This document shows positions 9,460-19,021 of a DNA stretch of 64,000 nucleotides, in pieces. The stretch spans positions 2,542,001-2,606,000 of the forward strand of contig NZ_CP106879.1 of NCBI RefSeq assembly GCF_025677645.1. Reading direction: 5' to 3'. Position 1 is the first letter of the stretch, and each line of letters starts with the position of its first letter. Below the pieces are notes generated by a model. That model made no database searches and was not told the DNA's origin. It saw only the letters and a program-made list of their open reading frames with translations. Made by a program: the position numbers and the translations under genes. The stretch comes from Curtobacterium poinsettiae (GTDB lineage: Bacteria; Actinomycetota; Actinomycetes; Actinomycetales; Microbacteriaceae).

Positions 9460-9999
9460 GTGGATTCTCGTGCCGTCAGGACGTTCCGGGTGTTCGTCGT
9501 CGTCACCGCCGTCGTCGCCATCGCACTGGGCATCGTGGCGATCGTCTGGCCCCGCCCGTCGCTCGTGCTCGTGGCGCTGCTGTTCGGCGTGTACCTCGTC
9601 GTGGCCGGGGCACTGCGCGTCTTCGCCGCGGTGCGGGGCCACGGTACCCGCCCGGTGTGGCGGTGGACGTCCGGCATCGTCGGCGGCCTGGTCGCGGTCG
9701 CGGGGCTCGTGACGCTGCTCGACCCGGCGATCCCGCTCGTCGTCTACGCCGTGCTCGCCGGGGTCGGCTTCCTGATCGAGGGGGTCGCCGCGATCGTCGG
9801 CGGCTTCGTCGGACACCCGGGATCGTCACGCGTCCCGACGGTCGTCAGTGGCGTGCTGTCGATCATCGGTGGCATCGTCGTGCTCGTCGCGCCCGGACTC
9901 GCGCTGACCGTCTTCATGGTCTTCGCCGGCATCGCGCTCATCTTCGTCGGGGCCGCGGCCCTGCTCCTCCTGCCGCCGCGCGCCGCCGTCCGCCGGTAG
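9460..9999 (+). CDS. DUF308 (HdeD-like) membrane protein
   Basis: 179 aa with six hydrophobic segments arranged as three repeated hairpins, the pattern of DUF308/HdeD proteins. The first helix begins at [20 protein letters not shown]; charged loops separate the pairs and a short positively charged tail (PPRAAVRR) ends the protein. HdeD in E. coli is an inner-membrane acid-stress protein; function here is unknown. GTG 9460 is chosen because GGGAGGA lies 6 nt upstream; the open frame further upstream has no ribosome binding site. The last codons lie in a 27-bp unit that is tandemly duplicated, so the stop codon is repeated. Confidence 0.8.
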   Translation: MDSRAVRTFRVFVVVTAVVAIALGIVAIVWPRPSLVLVALLFGVYLVVAGALRVFAAVRGHGTRPVWRWTSGIVGGLVAVAGLVTLLDPAIPLVVYAVLAGVGFLIEGVAAIVGGFVGHPGSSRVPTVVSGVLSIIGGIVVLVAPGLALTVFMVFAGIALIFVGAAALLLLPPRAAVRR

Positions 10000-10026
10000 C
10001 CGCCGCGCGCCGCCGTCCGCCGCTAG
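9973..10026. repeat. Tandem duplication of a 27-bp unit at two convergent gene ends
   Basis: Copies at 9973-9999 and 10000-10026 differ at one base. The first copy holds the last codons and TAG stop of the DUF308 gene; the second holds the TAG stop (as CTA) of the convergent VIT1 gene. Confidence 0.85.
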
Positions 10027-11117
10027 GCCGAACCGGTGCCGAAGAGCAGCCCGAGTGCGTAGGTGACGATCGCCGCACCGAACCCGATGGCGAGCTGCCG
10101 GAAGGCCCGCTTGCCGGGGGACGCTCCGCTCAGCACGCCGACGACGGCACCGGTGCCGAGCAGGGCGATGCCCACCAGCCCGCCGGCCACGGCGATCGCC
10201 GGCCACCCCTGCATGCCGAACAGGAACGGCAGCACCGGGATGACCGCGCCCGAGGCGAAGAAGCAGAAGCTCGACACCGCGGCGCTCAGCCCGGTGCCGA
10301 CCGCCTCGTGGTCGTCCGCGACCGCGGTCGGACCCGTCGCCGGCCGCCGCTCACCGATGCCGGACAGCACCTGCGCGGCGTGCTCGGTTGCCTCCGCCTC
10401 GGACATCCCGCGCGCCCGGTAGACCAGCGCGAGCTCGTTCGCGTCGACGTCGAGGTCCGACACCGCCCTGCCGGCCTCGGGATGCGGCGCGGACGCCTCG
10501 AGCAGTTCGCGCTGCGACCGGACGGAGACGTACTCCCCCGCCCCCATCGACAACGCGCCGGCGAGCAGGCCGGCGATGCCGCTCAGCAGCACGAAGTGCC
10601 GGTCGGCCCCGGAGGCACTGATGCCGATGATGAGCGCCAGGTTCGACACCAGGCCGTCGTTCGCGCCGAACACCGCCGCCCGGAACGTGCCGGAGAGCCG
10701 CATCCGGCCGCGGTTCGCGAGCCCGCGCACGACCTCGCCGTGGATCCGCTCGTCGGCGGCCATCCGCGCGGTCGCGTCCGAGTCGTCGGCGTACGGCGAG
10801 CGGTCCTCGGCGCGCTGCATGAGCGCGAGGACGAAGACCGACCCGAACCGCTTGGCCAGCACGGCGAGCACCCGGGTGCGCAGACTCCCCCGCTCCGGTC
10901 GTCCGACGTCGTCGCCGAGCAGGTCGAGCCAGTGGTCGGCGTGCCGCCCTTCGGCCTCGGCCAGCGCGGCGAGGATCTCGCGTTCCTCGCCGGAACGGCG
11001 GGCAGCGAGGTTGCGGTACACGGCCGCTTCGGCACGTTCGTCGGCCAGGTAGCGACGCCAGCGGCGAACGTCGGCGCGCGACGCCGGGGTGTCGGATCGG
11101 AGGCTCACAGCGACCAT
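10023..11117 (-). CDS. Ferritin-like/VIT1 (CCC1) family iron or manganese transporter, MbfA-like
   Basis: 364 aa with two parts. Residues about 15-140 form a ferritin-like four-helix domain with paired ExxH elements (EGRHADHW and DERIHGE), which suggests a di-iron site. Residues 145-364 form a VIT1/CCC1 transporter with about five membrane segments, starting at FGANDGLVSNLALIIG. This fusion is known as MbfA in alpha-proteobacteria, where it exports iron; VIT1 alone stores iron or manganese. It is inferred to remove excess iron or manganese from the cytoplasm. The ATG start is weakly supported, with an in-frame GTG nine bases downstream as an alternative. No metal-regulator gene is adjacent; a structured RNA region lies upstream. 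Confidence 0.88.
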   Translation of the reverse strand: MVAVSLRSDTPASRADVRRWRRYLADERAEAAVYRNLAARRSGEEREILAALAEAEGRHADHWLDLLGDDVGRPERGSLRTRVLAVLAKRFGSVFVLALMQRAEDRSPYADDSDATARMAADERIHGEVVRGLANRGRMRLSGTFRAAVFGANDGLVSNLALIIGISASGADRHFVLLSGIAGLLAGALSMGAGEYVSVRSQRELLEASAPHPEAGRAVSDLDVDANELALVYRARGMSEAEATEHAAQVLSGIGERRPATGPTAVADDHEAVGTGLSAAVSSFCFFASGAVIPVLPFLFGMQGWPAIAVAGGLVGIALLGTGAVVGVLSGASPGKRAFRQLAIGFGAAIVTYALGLLFGTGSA

Positions 11118-11145
11118 CCTGCCGCCTGCGGCCGACGTCCGGTCA

Positions 11146-11231
11146 CCACCAGGGCCGTGGAGACGCGGCAGGGCGCGGACCGGGGGCGGTCGACGCTGCT
11201 CGCGCCGGGCCTCCAGTCCGCGCCCTGGTGG
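11146..11231. other. Mutually exclusive hairpins between pyk and the VIT1 gene
   Basis: In the 130-bp gap, a perfect 12-bp stem pairs 11169-11180 with 11216-11227. A second, 9-bp stem pairs 11146-11154 with 11223-11231 and uses part of the same arm. Only one can form at a time. It could be the pyk terminator or an attenuator for the transporter. Confidence 0.5.
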
Positions 11232-11247
11232 CGACGGATCCCTCGGA

Positions 11248-12693
11248 TCAGTCCCGGACGTAGGCCGGGGCGGCCTCGGCGTGGGCGTCGCCCACCCGGT
11301 GCACGCGCAGGTCGTTCGTCGAGCCCTCGATGCCGGGAGGGGACCCGGCCGTCACGATGACGCGGTCGCCGGGAGCGGCCAGGCCGTTCTCGAGGAGGAC
11401 GTCGTCCACCTGCGAGAAGAGCTCGTCGGTGTGGGTCTTCCGCTCCACCAGGAACGAACGGACTCCCCAGGTGAGGGCCATCCGGCGGCGCGTGGCCTCG
11501 TTCGGGGTGAAGGCGATGATCGGCAGACCGTGGCGCAGACGCGACATGCGGCGGGCCGAGTCACCGGACTCGGTGAAGACGCAGAGGTACGACGCCTCGG
11601 TGAACTCGGCGATCTCGACGGCGGCGAGGGTGATCGCACCGCCGAGGGTGCGCGGCTTGGTGCCGAGTGGCGCGATGCGCTCGAGACCGTGGTCCTCGGT
11701 GGACTCGACGATGCGGGCCATGGTGCGGACGGTCTGCACCGGGTACTCACCGACGCTCGTCTCACCGGACAGCATGACCGCGTCCGCACCGTCGAGGACG
11801 GCGTTGGCGACGTCGGAGGTCTCCGCGCGGGTGGGGATCGGCGACGAGATCATCGACTCGAGCATCTGCGTCGCGACGATGACCGGCTTGGCCATGCGGC
11901 GGGACAGCTCGACGGCGCGCTTCTGCACGATCGGGACGGCCTCGAGCGGGAGCTCGACGCCGAGGTCACCGCGGGCGACCATGATGCTGTCGAAGGCGTC
12001 GATGATCTCCTCGAGGGCGTCGACGGCCTGGGGCTTCTCGACCTTGGCGATGACCGGCAGGCGCTTGCCCTCTTCGTCCATGATCTCGTGGGCACGCACG
12101 ACGTCGCTCGCGTTGCGCACGAACGACAGCGCGATGAGGTCGGCGCCCTGGCGGATCGCCCAGCGCAGGTCGGCCTCGTCCTTCTCGCTCAGCGCGGGGA
12201 CGTTGACGGCGACACCGGGCAGGTTGATGCCCTTGTTGTTGGACACCGTGCCGGGGACGACGACCTCGGTGCGGACCCGCACGCCGTCGGTGTCGAGGAC
12301 ACGGAGGCGGACACGGCCGTCGTCGATGAGCAGCGGGTCGCCGGGCTTGACGTCCTGCGGCAGGCCCTTGAACGTCGTGCCGCAGATCTCCTTCGAGCCC
12401 GGGACGTCCTCGGTCGTGATGGTGAAGACGTCACCGACCGCCAGGTCGTGCGGGCCGTCGGCGAAGCGTGCCAGACGGATCTTCGGACCCTGCAGGTCGA
12501 CGAGGATCGCGACGGGCTTGCCGAGTTCTTCGGCGGCACGACGGACGTTGACGTAGTTGGCCTCGTGGACGCTGTAGTCACCGTGGCTGAGGTTGAGGCG
12601 GGCGACGTCGACGCCCGCTTCGATGATCTCCTTGACGGTCTCGTAGTCCGACGTTGCCGGTCCGAGCGTCGAAACGATCTTTGCGCGTCTCAA
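11248..12693 (-). CDS. pyk: Pyruvate kinase
   Basis: 481 aa, normal length. It converts phosphoenolpyruvate and ADP to pyruvate and ATP, the last glycolytic step. It starts RRAKIVSTLGPATSD; the active-site Lys lies in VIAKVEKPQAV and the metal-binding region in MVARGDLGVELP; the C-terminal regulatory domain begins near residue 345. The start codon is TTG, preceded by AAGGAA; no ATG or GTG fits the conserved N-terminus. It stands downstream of gltD with a 179-bp gap containing strong inverted repeats and a TAGGGT -10 box. Confidence 0.96.
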   Translation of the reverse strand: MRRAKIVSTLGPATSDYETVKEIIEAGVDVARLNLSHGDYSVHEANYVNVRRAAEELGKPVAILVDLQGPKIRLARFADGPHDLAVGDVFTITTEDVPGSKEICGTTFKGLPQDVKPGDPLLIDDGRVRLRVLDTDGVRVRTEVVVPGTVSNNKGINLPGVAVNVPALSEKDEADLRWAIRQGADLIALSFVRNASDVVRAHEIMDEEGKRLPVIAKVEKPQAVDALEEIIDAFDSIMVARGDLGVELPLEAVPIVQKRAVELSRRMAKPVIVATQMLESMISSPIPTRAETSDVANAVLDGADAVMLSGETSVGEYPVQTVRTMARIVESTEDHGLERIAPLGTKPRTLGGAITLAAVEIAEFTEASYLCVFTESGDSARRMSRLRHGLPIIAFTPNEATRRRMALTWGVRSFLVERKTHTDELFSQVDDVLLENGLAAPGDRVIVTAGSPPGIEGSTNDLRVHRVGDAHAEAAPAYVRD

Positions 12694-12758
12694 TGGATTC
12701 CTTCGTGGTGGTGGATGGAGCTTGGGTTTCCGCGCTGTGGGGCCGCGCGGAACGGATC

Positions 12759-12794
12759 GAGGCCACCAGCACCCTACCGAGTGCTGGTGGCCTC
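12759..12794. promoter_or_regulatory. 14-bp perfect inverted repeat enclosing the pyk -10 box
   Basis: 12759-12772 is the exact reverse complement of 12781-12794, with an 8-nt loop. The minus-strand TAGGGT box (12771-12776), the likely pyk -10, lies in and beside the loop. The element may be a gltD terminator, a pyk operator, or both. Confidence 0.55.
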
Positions 12795-12813
12795 ACGCTC
12801 ACGGGAGCGTGAG
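12792..12813. terminator. Second hairpin downstream of gltD
   Basis: A perfect 9-bp stem (12792-12800 with 12805-12813) and a 4-nt loop, overlapping the arm of the 14-bp repeat by three bases. Likely the terminator of gltBD on the minus strand. Confidence 0.6.
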
Positions 12814-12872
12814 CATCTGGTGGAGACGGTCCGCCGTCCGGCGGCGGTCCGACATCTGGTGCGCGTCCGACA

Positions 12873-14330
12873 TCAGACGGAGATCGCCCGGTCGGTCGCC
12901 TTGACCGGTGCCGGCAGGATCGTGGAGCCCTCGAGGTACTCGTCGACCTGTGCGGCCGCGGCACGGCCCTCGGCGATCGCCCAGACGATGAGCGACTGCC
13001 CACGACCCGCGTCGCCGGCGACGAACACCCCGGCCTCGTTGGTCGCGTAGTCGGCACGGCGGTCGAGCGCCCCGGAGACCGTCGTCGGCAGACCGAGCTG
13101 CGGCTCGATCGTGTCCGACTCGGGGCCGGTGAAGCCCATCGCGATGAGGACGAGGTCGGCCGGGATCTCCCGCTCGCTGCCCGCCTTCGGGACCCGTCGG
13201 CCGTCGAGGTACTCGGTCTCGGCGACCCGCAGCGCACGGACCTCGCCGGCGTCGTTCGACAGGAACTCGACGGTGGAGGCGAGGAAGTGCCGCTCGCCGC
13301 CCTCTTCGTGGGCGCTCGTGATCTCGAACACGGTCGGGAACATCGGCCACGGCTGGTCGGACGGACGCTCGAGCGGCGGCTGCTTGCCGATCGCCAGGTT
13401 CGTCACGCTCAACGCGCCCTGGCGGTGGGCGGTGCCGATGCAGTCCGCGCCGGTGTCGCCACCGCCGATGACGACGACGTGCTTGCCCTCGGCCGTGATC
13501 TGGTTGTCGACCGTCGTGCCCGCGTTCGCCTTGTTCTGCTGGACCAGGTAGTCCATGGCGAAGTGCACGCCCTCGAGGTCGCGCCCGGGGATCGGGAGGT
13601 CGCGCGGCACCGTGGCACCGGTGGCGACGACGACCGCGTCGTAGCGCGACTTCAGGTCGTCCCAGGTGATGTCCTTGCCGATCTCGACCCCGGCACGGAA
13701 CCGGGTGCCCTCGGCCTGCATCTGGGCGAGGCGCGCGTCGATCTGGCGCTTCTCCATCTTGAAGTCCGGGATGCCGTAGCGGAGCAGGCCGCCGATGCGG
13801 TCGTCCCGCTCGTAGACGGCGACCGTGTGGCCGGCACGCGTGAGCTGCTGCGCGGCGGCGAGGCCGGCGGGGCCGGAGCCCACGACGGCGACGGTCTTGC
13901 CCGTCAGGCGCTCCGGCGGGTGCGGGGTGACCCAGCCGTTCTGGAACGCCTGGTCGATGATCGAGACCTCGACCTGCTTGATCGTCACCGGGGGCTGGTT
14001 GATGCCGAGCACGCACGACGACTCGCACGGTGCCGGGCAGAGCCGACCCGTGAACTCCGGGAAGTTGTTCGTCTCGTGCAGGCGCTCGATCGCCTGCCGG
14101 CCCTCACCGCGCCAGGTCAGGTCGTTCCACTCCGGGATCAGGTTGCCGAGCGGGCAGCCCTGGTGGCAGAACGGCACGCCGCAGTCCATGCAGCGGCCGG
14201 CCTGGCGCTTCAGGACACCGGACTCCTGCTGCTCGTAGACCTCTTTCCAGTCCATGAGCCGCACGGGCACGGGTCGCCGGGGCGGCAGTTCGCGTTCCTG
14301 GACCTTCAGGAATCCCTTGGGGTCAGCCAC
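12873..14330 (-). CDS. gltD: Glutamate synthase small subunit
   Basis: 485 aa. It supplies electrons from NADPH to the large subunit for making glutamate from glutamine and 2-oxoglutarate. The N-terminal part holds the cysteines of two 4Fe-4S clusters ([17 protein letters not shown] and [10 protein letters not shown]); then come an FAD-binding motif ([17 protein letters not shown]) and an NADPH-binding motif ([13 protein letters not shown]). Its GTG/ATG region overlaps the end of gltB by 8 bp, so the two are co-translated. Confidence 0.97.
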   Translation of the reverse strand: MADPKGFLKVQERELPPRRPVPVRLMDWKEVYEQQESGVLKRQAGRCMDCGVPFCHQGCPLGNLIPEWNDLTWRGEGRQAIERLHETNNFPEFTGRLCPAPCESSCVLGINQPPVTIKQVEVSIIDQAFQNGWVTPHPPERLTGKTVAVVGSGPAGLAAAQQLTRAGHTVAVYERDDRIGGLLRYGIPDFKMEKRQIDARLAQMQAEGTRFRAGVEIGKDITWDDLKSRYDAVVVATGATVPRDLPIPGRDLEGVHFAMDYLVQQNKANAGTTVDNQITAEGKHVVVIGGGDTGADCIGTAHRQGALSVTNLAIGKQPPLERPSDQPWPMFPTVFEITSAHEEGGERHFLASTVEFLSNDAGEVRALRVAETEYLDGRRVPKAGSEREIPADLVLIAMGFTGPESDTIEPQLGLPTTVSGALDRRADYATNEAGVFVAGDAGRGQSLIVWAIAEGRAAAAQVDEYLEGSTILPAPVKATDRAISV

Positions 14331-17300
14331 CGGTCACCTCCATGATCCTGTTCCAAACGATGTCACCGTCGGGGTCGAGCCCCTCGTCGACGGCCTGTCT
14401 GCGTGTCTCGAGCACCGCCGCGTAGTCGCGCGGCAGCACCTTGACGAAGTCGCTCAGGTCTCCGGACGCCAGCAGGTCGGACGCGAGCGTCGACCCCGTC
14501 TCGTCGGCGTGCCGGGTGAGCAGGTCGGTGACGATCTCGACGTCGGCGCTGTCGAGCGCCTCGAGCCGGAGTTCGCCCGACATCAGGGCGTCGGTGTTCA
14601 CGTGCTCCTCGCGGAGCCCACGGACGTACGCCGTCCCACCGGACATACCGGCACCGAGGTTCCGGCCGGTCTCGCCGAGGATGAGCGCGAGCCCGCCCGT
14701 CATGTACTCGAGCGCGTGGTCGCCCACGCCCTCGACGACGGCTGTGGCACCGGAGTTCCGCACCAGGAACCGTTCACCCACGATGCCGCGGATGAACATG
14801 CTGCCCTGGGTGGCGCCGTACCCGATGACGTTGCCGGCGATGACGTTCTCGGCGGGGTCGAAGCCCGAACCGGCGTCGGGACGGACGACGATCTGGCCGC
14901 CGGAGAGCCCCTTGCCGACGTAGTCGTTGCTGTCGCCGATGAGCCGCAGCGTGATGCCCGCCGGCAGGAACGCGCCGAGCGACTGCCCGGCGGAACCGCG
15001 CAGCGTCACGTCGATCGAACCGTTCGGCAGACCGTGCTCGCCGTGTCGCAGGGTCACCTGGTGGCCGAGCATGGTGCCGACGGCACGCTCGGTGTTGCGG
15101 ATGGGCAGGTCGAGCGCGATCGAACCGCCGTGGTCGAGCACGTCCGCGGTCTGCTGGATGAGCTGCACGTCGAAGTGCTGGTCCAGCTCGTGGTCCTGCT
15201 CGCGGTGGTGGCGGCGCGGTTCGGCGTCGTCGAAGCGCGGTCCCTTGAGCACCGGCGCGAGGTCGAGCCCGGAGGCCTTCCAGTGCTCGACGGCACGGTC
15301 GACGTCGAGCACGTCGGTCTGCCCGATCGCCTCGTCGAGGCTGCGGAAGCCGAGCTCGGCGAGGAGCTCGCGGACCTCTTGCGCGATGAACTCGAAGAAG
15401 TTGACGACGAACTCGGGCTTGCCGGAGAACCGTTTGCGGAGCTCGGGGTTCTGCGTGGCGACGCCGACCGGGCAGGTGTCCAGGTGGCAGACGCGCATCA
15501 GGATGCAGCCCTCGACCACGAGTGGTGCGGTGGCGAAGCCGTACTCCTCGGCCCCGAGCAACGCGGCCACGACGACGTCGCGCCCGGTCTTCATCTGCCC
15601 GTCCACCTGCACGACGACGCGGTCGCGCATGCCGTTCAGCATGAGCGTCTGCTGGGTCTCGGCCAGGCCGATCTCCCACGGCGTGCCGGCGTGCTTGAGC
15701 GAGTTCAGCGGGCTCGCGCCGGTGCCGCCGTCGTGGCCGGACACGAGCACGACGTCGGCCAGGGCCTTCGTCACGCCGGCCGCGACCGCACCGATGCCGG
15801 ACTGGCTCACGAGCTTCACGTGGACGCGCGCGGCCGGGTTGGCGCGCTTGACGTCGAAGATCAGCTGCTTGAGGTCCTCGATGGAGTAGATGTCGTGGTG
15901 CGGCGGCGGCGAGATGAGCCCGACGCCCGCGGTGGCGTGCCGGGTGCGGGCCACCCACGGGTAGACCTTCGCCGGGGGCAGCTGCCCGCCCTCGCCGGGC
16001 TTCGCGCCCTGCGCCATCTTGAGCTGGATGTCGGTGGCGTGCGTCAGGTACATGCTCGTCACGCCGAAGCGGCCGGAGGCGACCTGCTTGATCGCGCTGC
16101 GACGCTCGGGGTCGAGCAACCGGTCGACGTCCTCGCCACCCTCGCCCGTGTTCGATCGGCCACCGAGTCGGTTCATCGCGATGGCGAGCGTCTCGTGGGC
16201 CTCCTTCGAGATGGACCCGTACGACATCGCACCGGTGTTGAACCGCTTGACGATCGACTCGATCGACTCGACCTCGTCGAGCGCGATGGGCTTCCGAGCG
16301 CCCTGCTTGAACCGGAACAGCCCGCGGAGCGTCATGAGCTGCTCGGACTGGTCGTCCACGGCGCTCGAGTACTCGCGGAAGATGTCGTACCGGCGAGCAC
16401 GGGTGGCGTGCTGCAGGCGGAACACCGTGTCCGGGTTGAACAGGTGCGGCGGGCCTTGCCGGCGCCACTGGTACTCGCCACCGATCTGCAGCCGCTCGTG
16501 GGAGAGCACCGCGCCGTCCTGCGGGTACGCCTGGGCGTGCCGCTCGGCGTTCTCCTTGGCGATGACGTCGATGTCGACGCCACCCAGGATCGACGAGGTG
16601 CCCGTGAAGTACCTGTCGACGAACTCCTGGCTGAGCCCGACCGCCTCGAACGCCTGTGCGCCCGCGTAGCTGGACACCGTGGAGATGCCCATCTTCGACA
16701 TGATCTTCAGGACGCCCTTGCCCAGCGCCTTGATGACGTTCTTGACGGCCTGCTCCGGTGTGATCCCGGGGATCATGCCGGCTCGGACCAGGTTCTCGCA
16801 GGTCTCCATCGCCAGGTACGGGTTGATCGCCGAGGCGCCGTACCCGATGAGGGTCGCCACGTGGTGGACCTCGCGCACGTTGCCGGCCTCGACGATGAGC
16901 CCGACCTTCATCCGCTGCTCGGTGCGGATCAGGTGGTGGTGGACCGCGGCGAGGAGCAGGAGGCTCGGCACCGGTGCCTGCTCGGAGTTGCCGTCGCGGT
17001 CGGACAGCACGATGAACTGCTTGCCGGACTCGATCGCGGCGTCGACCTCGTCGCACACGGCGGCGATGCGCTTCTGCATCGCCTTCTTGCCGGCGTCGAC
17101 GCGGTACAGGCCCTTGATCGTGACGGTCAGGTGGCGACCCGACTCGGTCTCGAAGTGCTGGACCTTGGCGAGCTGGTCGTTGTCGATCACCGGGAAGTCG
17201 AGCGTGATCTGCTTCGCGTGCTCGGGGCCGGCGGAGAGCAGGTTGCGCTCCGGACCGAGCCCCATCCCCATCGAGGTGATGACCTGCTCGCGGATCGAGT

Positions 17301-18927
17301 CGAGCGGCGGGTTGGTCACCTGCGCGAACTGCTGCGTGAAGTAGTCGAACAGCAGCCGCGGACGCTCCGACAGCACGGCGATCGGGGTGTCCGAACCCAT
17401 CGCACCGAGGGGTTCGGCCCCCGCTGCCGCCATCGGGCGCAGCAGGATCCGGACCTCTTCCTCGGTGTACCCGAACGCGCGCTGCCGTCGGGTGACCGAG
17501 GCCGGGGTGTGCACAATGTGCTCGCGCTCCGGCAGGTCGTTGAGGTTGATGCGGCCGGCTTCGAGCCAGTCTCCCCACGGCCCCGAGGCGGCGAGCTCGC
17601 GCTTGACCTCGTCGTCCTCGATGATGCGCCCGGCCTCGGTGTCCACCAGGAACATCCGGCCCGGACGCAGGCGGCCCTTGCGCACGACCTTGGCGGCCGG
17701 CACGTCGATGACGCCCGTCTCGGAGCCCATGACGATGAGGCCGTCGTCCGTGACCAGGAAGCGTCCGGGGCGCAGGCCGTTGCGGTCGAGGGTGGCGCCG
17801 ACGAGCGAGCCGTCGGTGAAGGTGATCGCGGCGGGGCCGTCCCACGGCTCCATGAGCATCGAGTGGTACTCGTAGAACGCGCGGAGGTCCGGATCCATCC
17901 CGACCTGGTTCTCCCACGCCTCGGGCACCATCATCGACACGGCGTGCGGCAGGGTCCGGCCGGTCAGGGTCAGCAGCTCGAGGACCTCGTCGAACGAGGC
18001 CGAGTCGCTCGCCCCCGGGCTCACGATGGGCAGCAGCGGCGCCATGTCGCCGAGCAGTTCACTCTCGAGCTGCGACTGGCGCGCGCGCATCCAGTTGCGG
18101 TTGCCGCGCACCGTGTTGATCTCGCCGTTGTGGGCGATCGTCCGGAACGGCTGCGCGAGCGGCCACGACGGGAACGTGTTGGTGGAGTACCGCGAGTGCA
18201 CGATCGCGAGCTTCGAAGCGAAGCGCTCGTCGCTGAGGTCCGGGTAGAACGGCTCGAGCTGGAGCGTCGTGACCATGCCCTTGTAGACCATGGTGCGGCT
18301 CGACAGCGACATGAAGTACAGGTCGTTGTCGTGCTCGGCGCGCTTGCGGAGCCGGAAGGCCTGGCGGTCCAGCGCGATGCCGCTCCACGAGGCACCGTGC
18401 ACGTCGTGCCGGATGGAGGCGACGAACAGCTGCTCGAACGCCGGCATCGCGGCACGGGCCAGCGTGCCGAGGACCTCCGGACGCACCGGGACCTCGCGCC
18501 ACCCGAGGACCTTCAGGCCCTCTTCGCGGGCGAGCCGCTCCACGGCACCCTTCACCGCGTGGCGCGCGTCGTCGTCCAGGGGCAGGTAGGCGGTACCGAC
18601 GGCGTACTCCCCCGCTGCCGGCAGCTCGAAGGGCACGACGGCCCGGAGGAACTCGTCGGGCACCTGGCACAGGATGCCCGCGCCGTCACCGGTACCCGCG
18701 TCGGAGCCCACGGCACCGCGGTGCTCGAGGTTCCGGAGCGCACCGAGCGCCGCGTCGACGATGTCGTGACCGGGCGTGCCGCGCAGGGTCGCGACCATCG
18801 CGAGGCCGCAGGCGTCCTTCTCGTTCGCCGGGTCGTACATGCCCGTGGCGTCCGGGATCGCGGAGAAGCGGCGGTGCGGCGGCACGAGGCTCGTCGGTGC
18901 CGAGGGCTGGGTTGGCTGGAGCGCCAT
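14323..18927 (-). CDS. gltB: Glutamate synthase large subunit
   Basis: 1534 aa. The first part is a class II glutamine amidotransferase; the nucleophile is Cys40 in KDACGLAMV, so 39 residues should be removed on maturation. The central domain and the FMN-binding synthase barrel follow ([27 protein letters not shown]), then the 3Fe-4S cysteines ([13 protein letters not shown]) and the C-terminal glycine-rich beta helix. Together with GltD it assimilates ammonia. The ATG start is supported by conservation; a GAGGAC element lies 14 nt upstream. It lies 94 bp downstream of lgt. Confidence 0.97.
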   Translation of the reverse strand: MALQPTQPSAPTSLVPPHRRFSAIPDATGMYDPANEKDACGLAMVATLRGTPGHDIVDAALGALRNLEHRGAVGSDAGTGDGAGILCQVPDEFLRAVVPFELPAAGEYAVGTAYLPLDDDARHAVKGAVERLAREEGLKVLGWREVPVRPEVLGTLARAAMPAFEQLFVASIRHDVHGASWSGIALDRQAFRLRKRAEHDNDLYFMSLSSRTMVYKGMVTTLQLEPFYPDLSDERFASKLAIVHSRYSTNTFPSWPLAQPFRTIAHNGEINTVRGNRNWMRARQSQLESELLGDMAPLLPIVSPGASDSASFDEVLELLTLTGRTLPHAVSMMVPEAWENQVGMDPDLRAFYEYHSMLMEPWDGPAAITFTDGSLVGATLDRNGLRPGRFLVTDDGLIVMGSETGVIDVPAAKVVRKGRLRPGRMFLVDTEAGRIIEDDEVKRELAASGPWGDWLEAGRINLNDLPEREHIVHTPASVTRRQRAFGYTEEEVRILLRPMAAAGAEPLGAMGSDTPIAVLSERPRLLFDYFTQQFAQVTNPPLDSIREQVITSMGMGLGPERNLLSAGPEHAKQITLDFPVIDNDQLAKVQHFETESGRHLTVTIKGLYRVDAGKKAMQKRIAAVCDEVDAAIESGKQFIVLSDRDGNSEQAPVPSLLLLAAVHHHLIRTEQRMKVGLIVEAGNVREVHHVATLIGYGASAINPYLAMETCENLVRAGMIPGITPEQAVKNVIKALGKGVLKIMSKMGISTVSSYAGAQAFEAVGLSQEFVDRYFTGTSSILGGVDIDVIAKENAERHAQAYPQDGAVLSHERLQIGGEYQWRRQGPPHLFNPDTVFRLQHATRARRYDIFREYSSAVDDQSEQLMTLRGLFRFKQGARKPIALDEVESIESIVKRFNTGAMSYGSISKEAHETLAIAMNRLGGRSNTGEGGEDVDRLLDPERRSAIKQVASGRFGVTSMYLTHATDIQLKMAQGAKPGEGGQLPPAKVYPWVARTRHATAGVGLISPPPHHDIYSIEDLKQLIFDVKRANPAARVHVKLVSQSGIGAVAAGVTKALADVVLVSGHDGGTGASPLNSLKHAGTPWEIGLAETQQTLMLNGMRDRVVVQVDGQMKTGRDVVVAALLGAEEYGFATAPLVVEGCILMRVCHLDTCPVGVATQNPELRKRFSGKPEFVVNFFEFIAQEVRELLAELGFRSLDEAIGQTDVLDVDRAVEHWKASGLDLAPVLKGPRFDDAEPRRHHREQDHELDQHFDVQLIQQTADVLDHGGSIALDLPIRNTERAVGTMLGHQVTLRHGEHGLPNGSIDVTLRGSAGQSLGAFLPAGITLRLIGDSNDYVGKGLSGGQIVVRPDAGSGFDPAENVIAGNVIGYGATQGSMFIRGIVGERFLVRNSGATAVVEGVGDHALEYMTGGLALILGETGRNLGAGMSGGTAYVRGLREEHVNTDALMSGELRLEALDSADVEIVTDLLTRHADETGSTLASDLLASGDLSDFVKVLPRDYAAVLETRRQAVDEGLDPDGDIVWNRIMEVTGG

Positions 18928-18984
18928 GGGGAACCGTCCTCACGAGGAAGTGGAACAGGGACAGCGGTGGCCCGGTGGTGCGTT

Positions 18985-19000
18985 CCGCCCGAGCGGGCGG
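18985..19000. terminator. Hairpin between lgt and gltB
   Basis: CCGCCC and GGGCGG form a 6-bp stem with a 4-nt loop in the 94-bp gap. It may end lgt transcripts or attenuate gltB. Confidence 0.4.
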
Positions 19001-19021
19001 GACTGGTGCCCGTGCCCGCCG

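Noticed and set aside
11118..11247. A second tRNA or known riboswitch in the pyk-VIT1 gap
   Set aside because: No cloverleaf and no riboswitch core I recognise; only the inverted repeats described.
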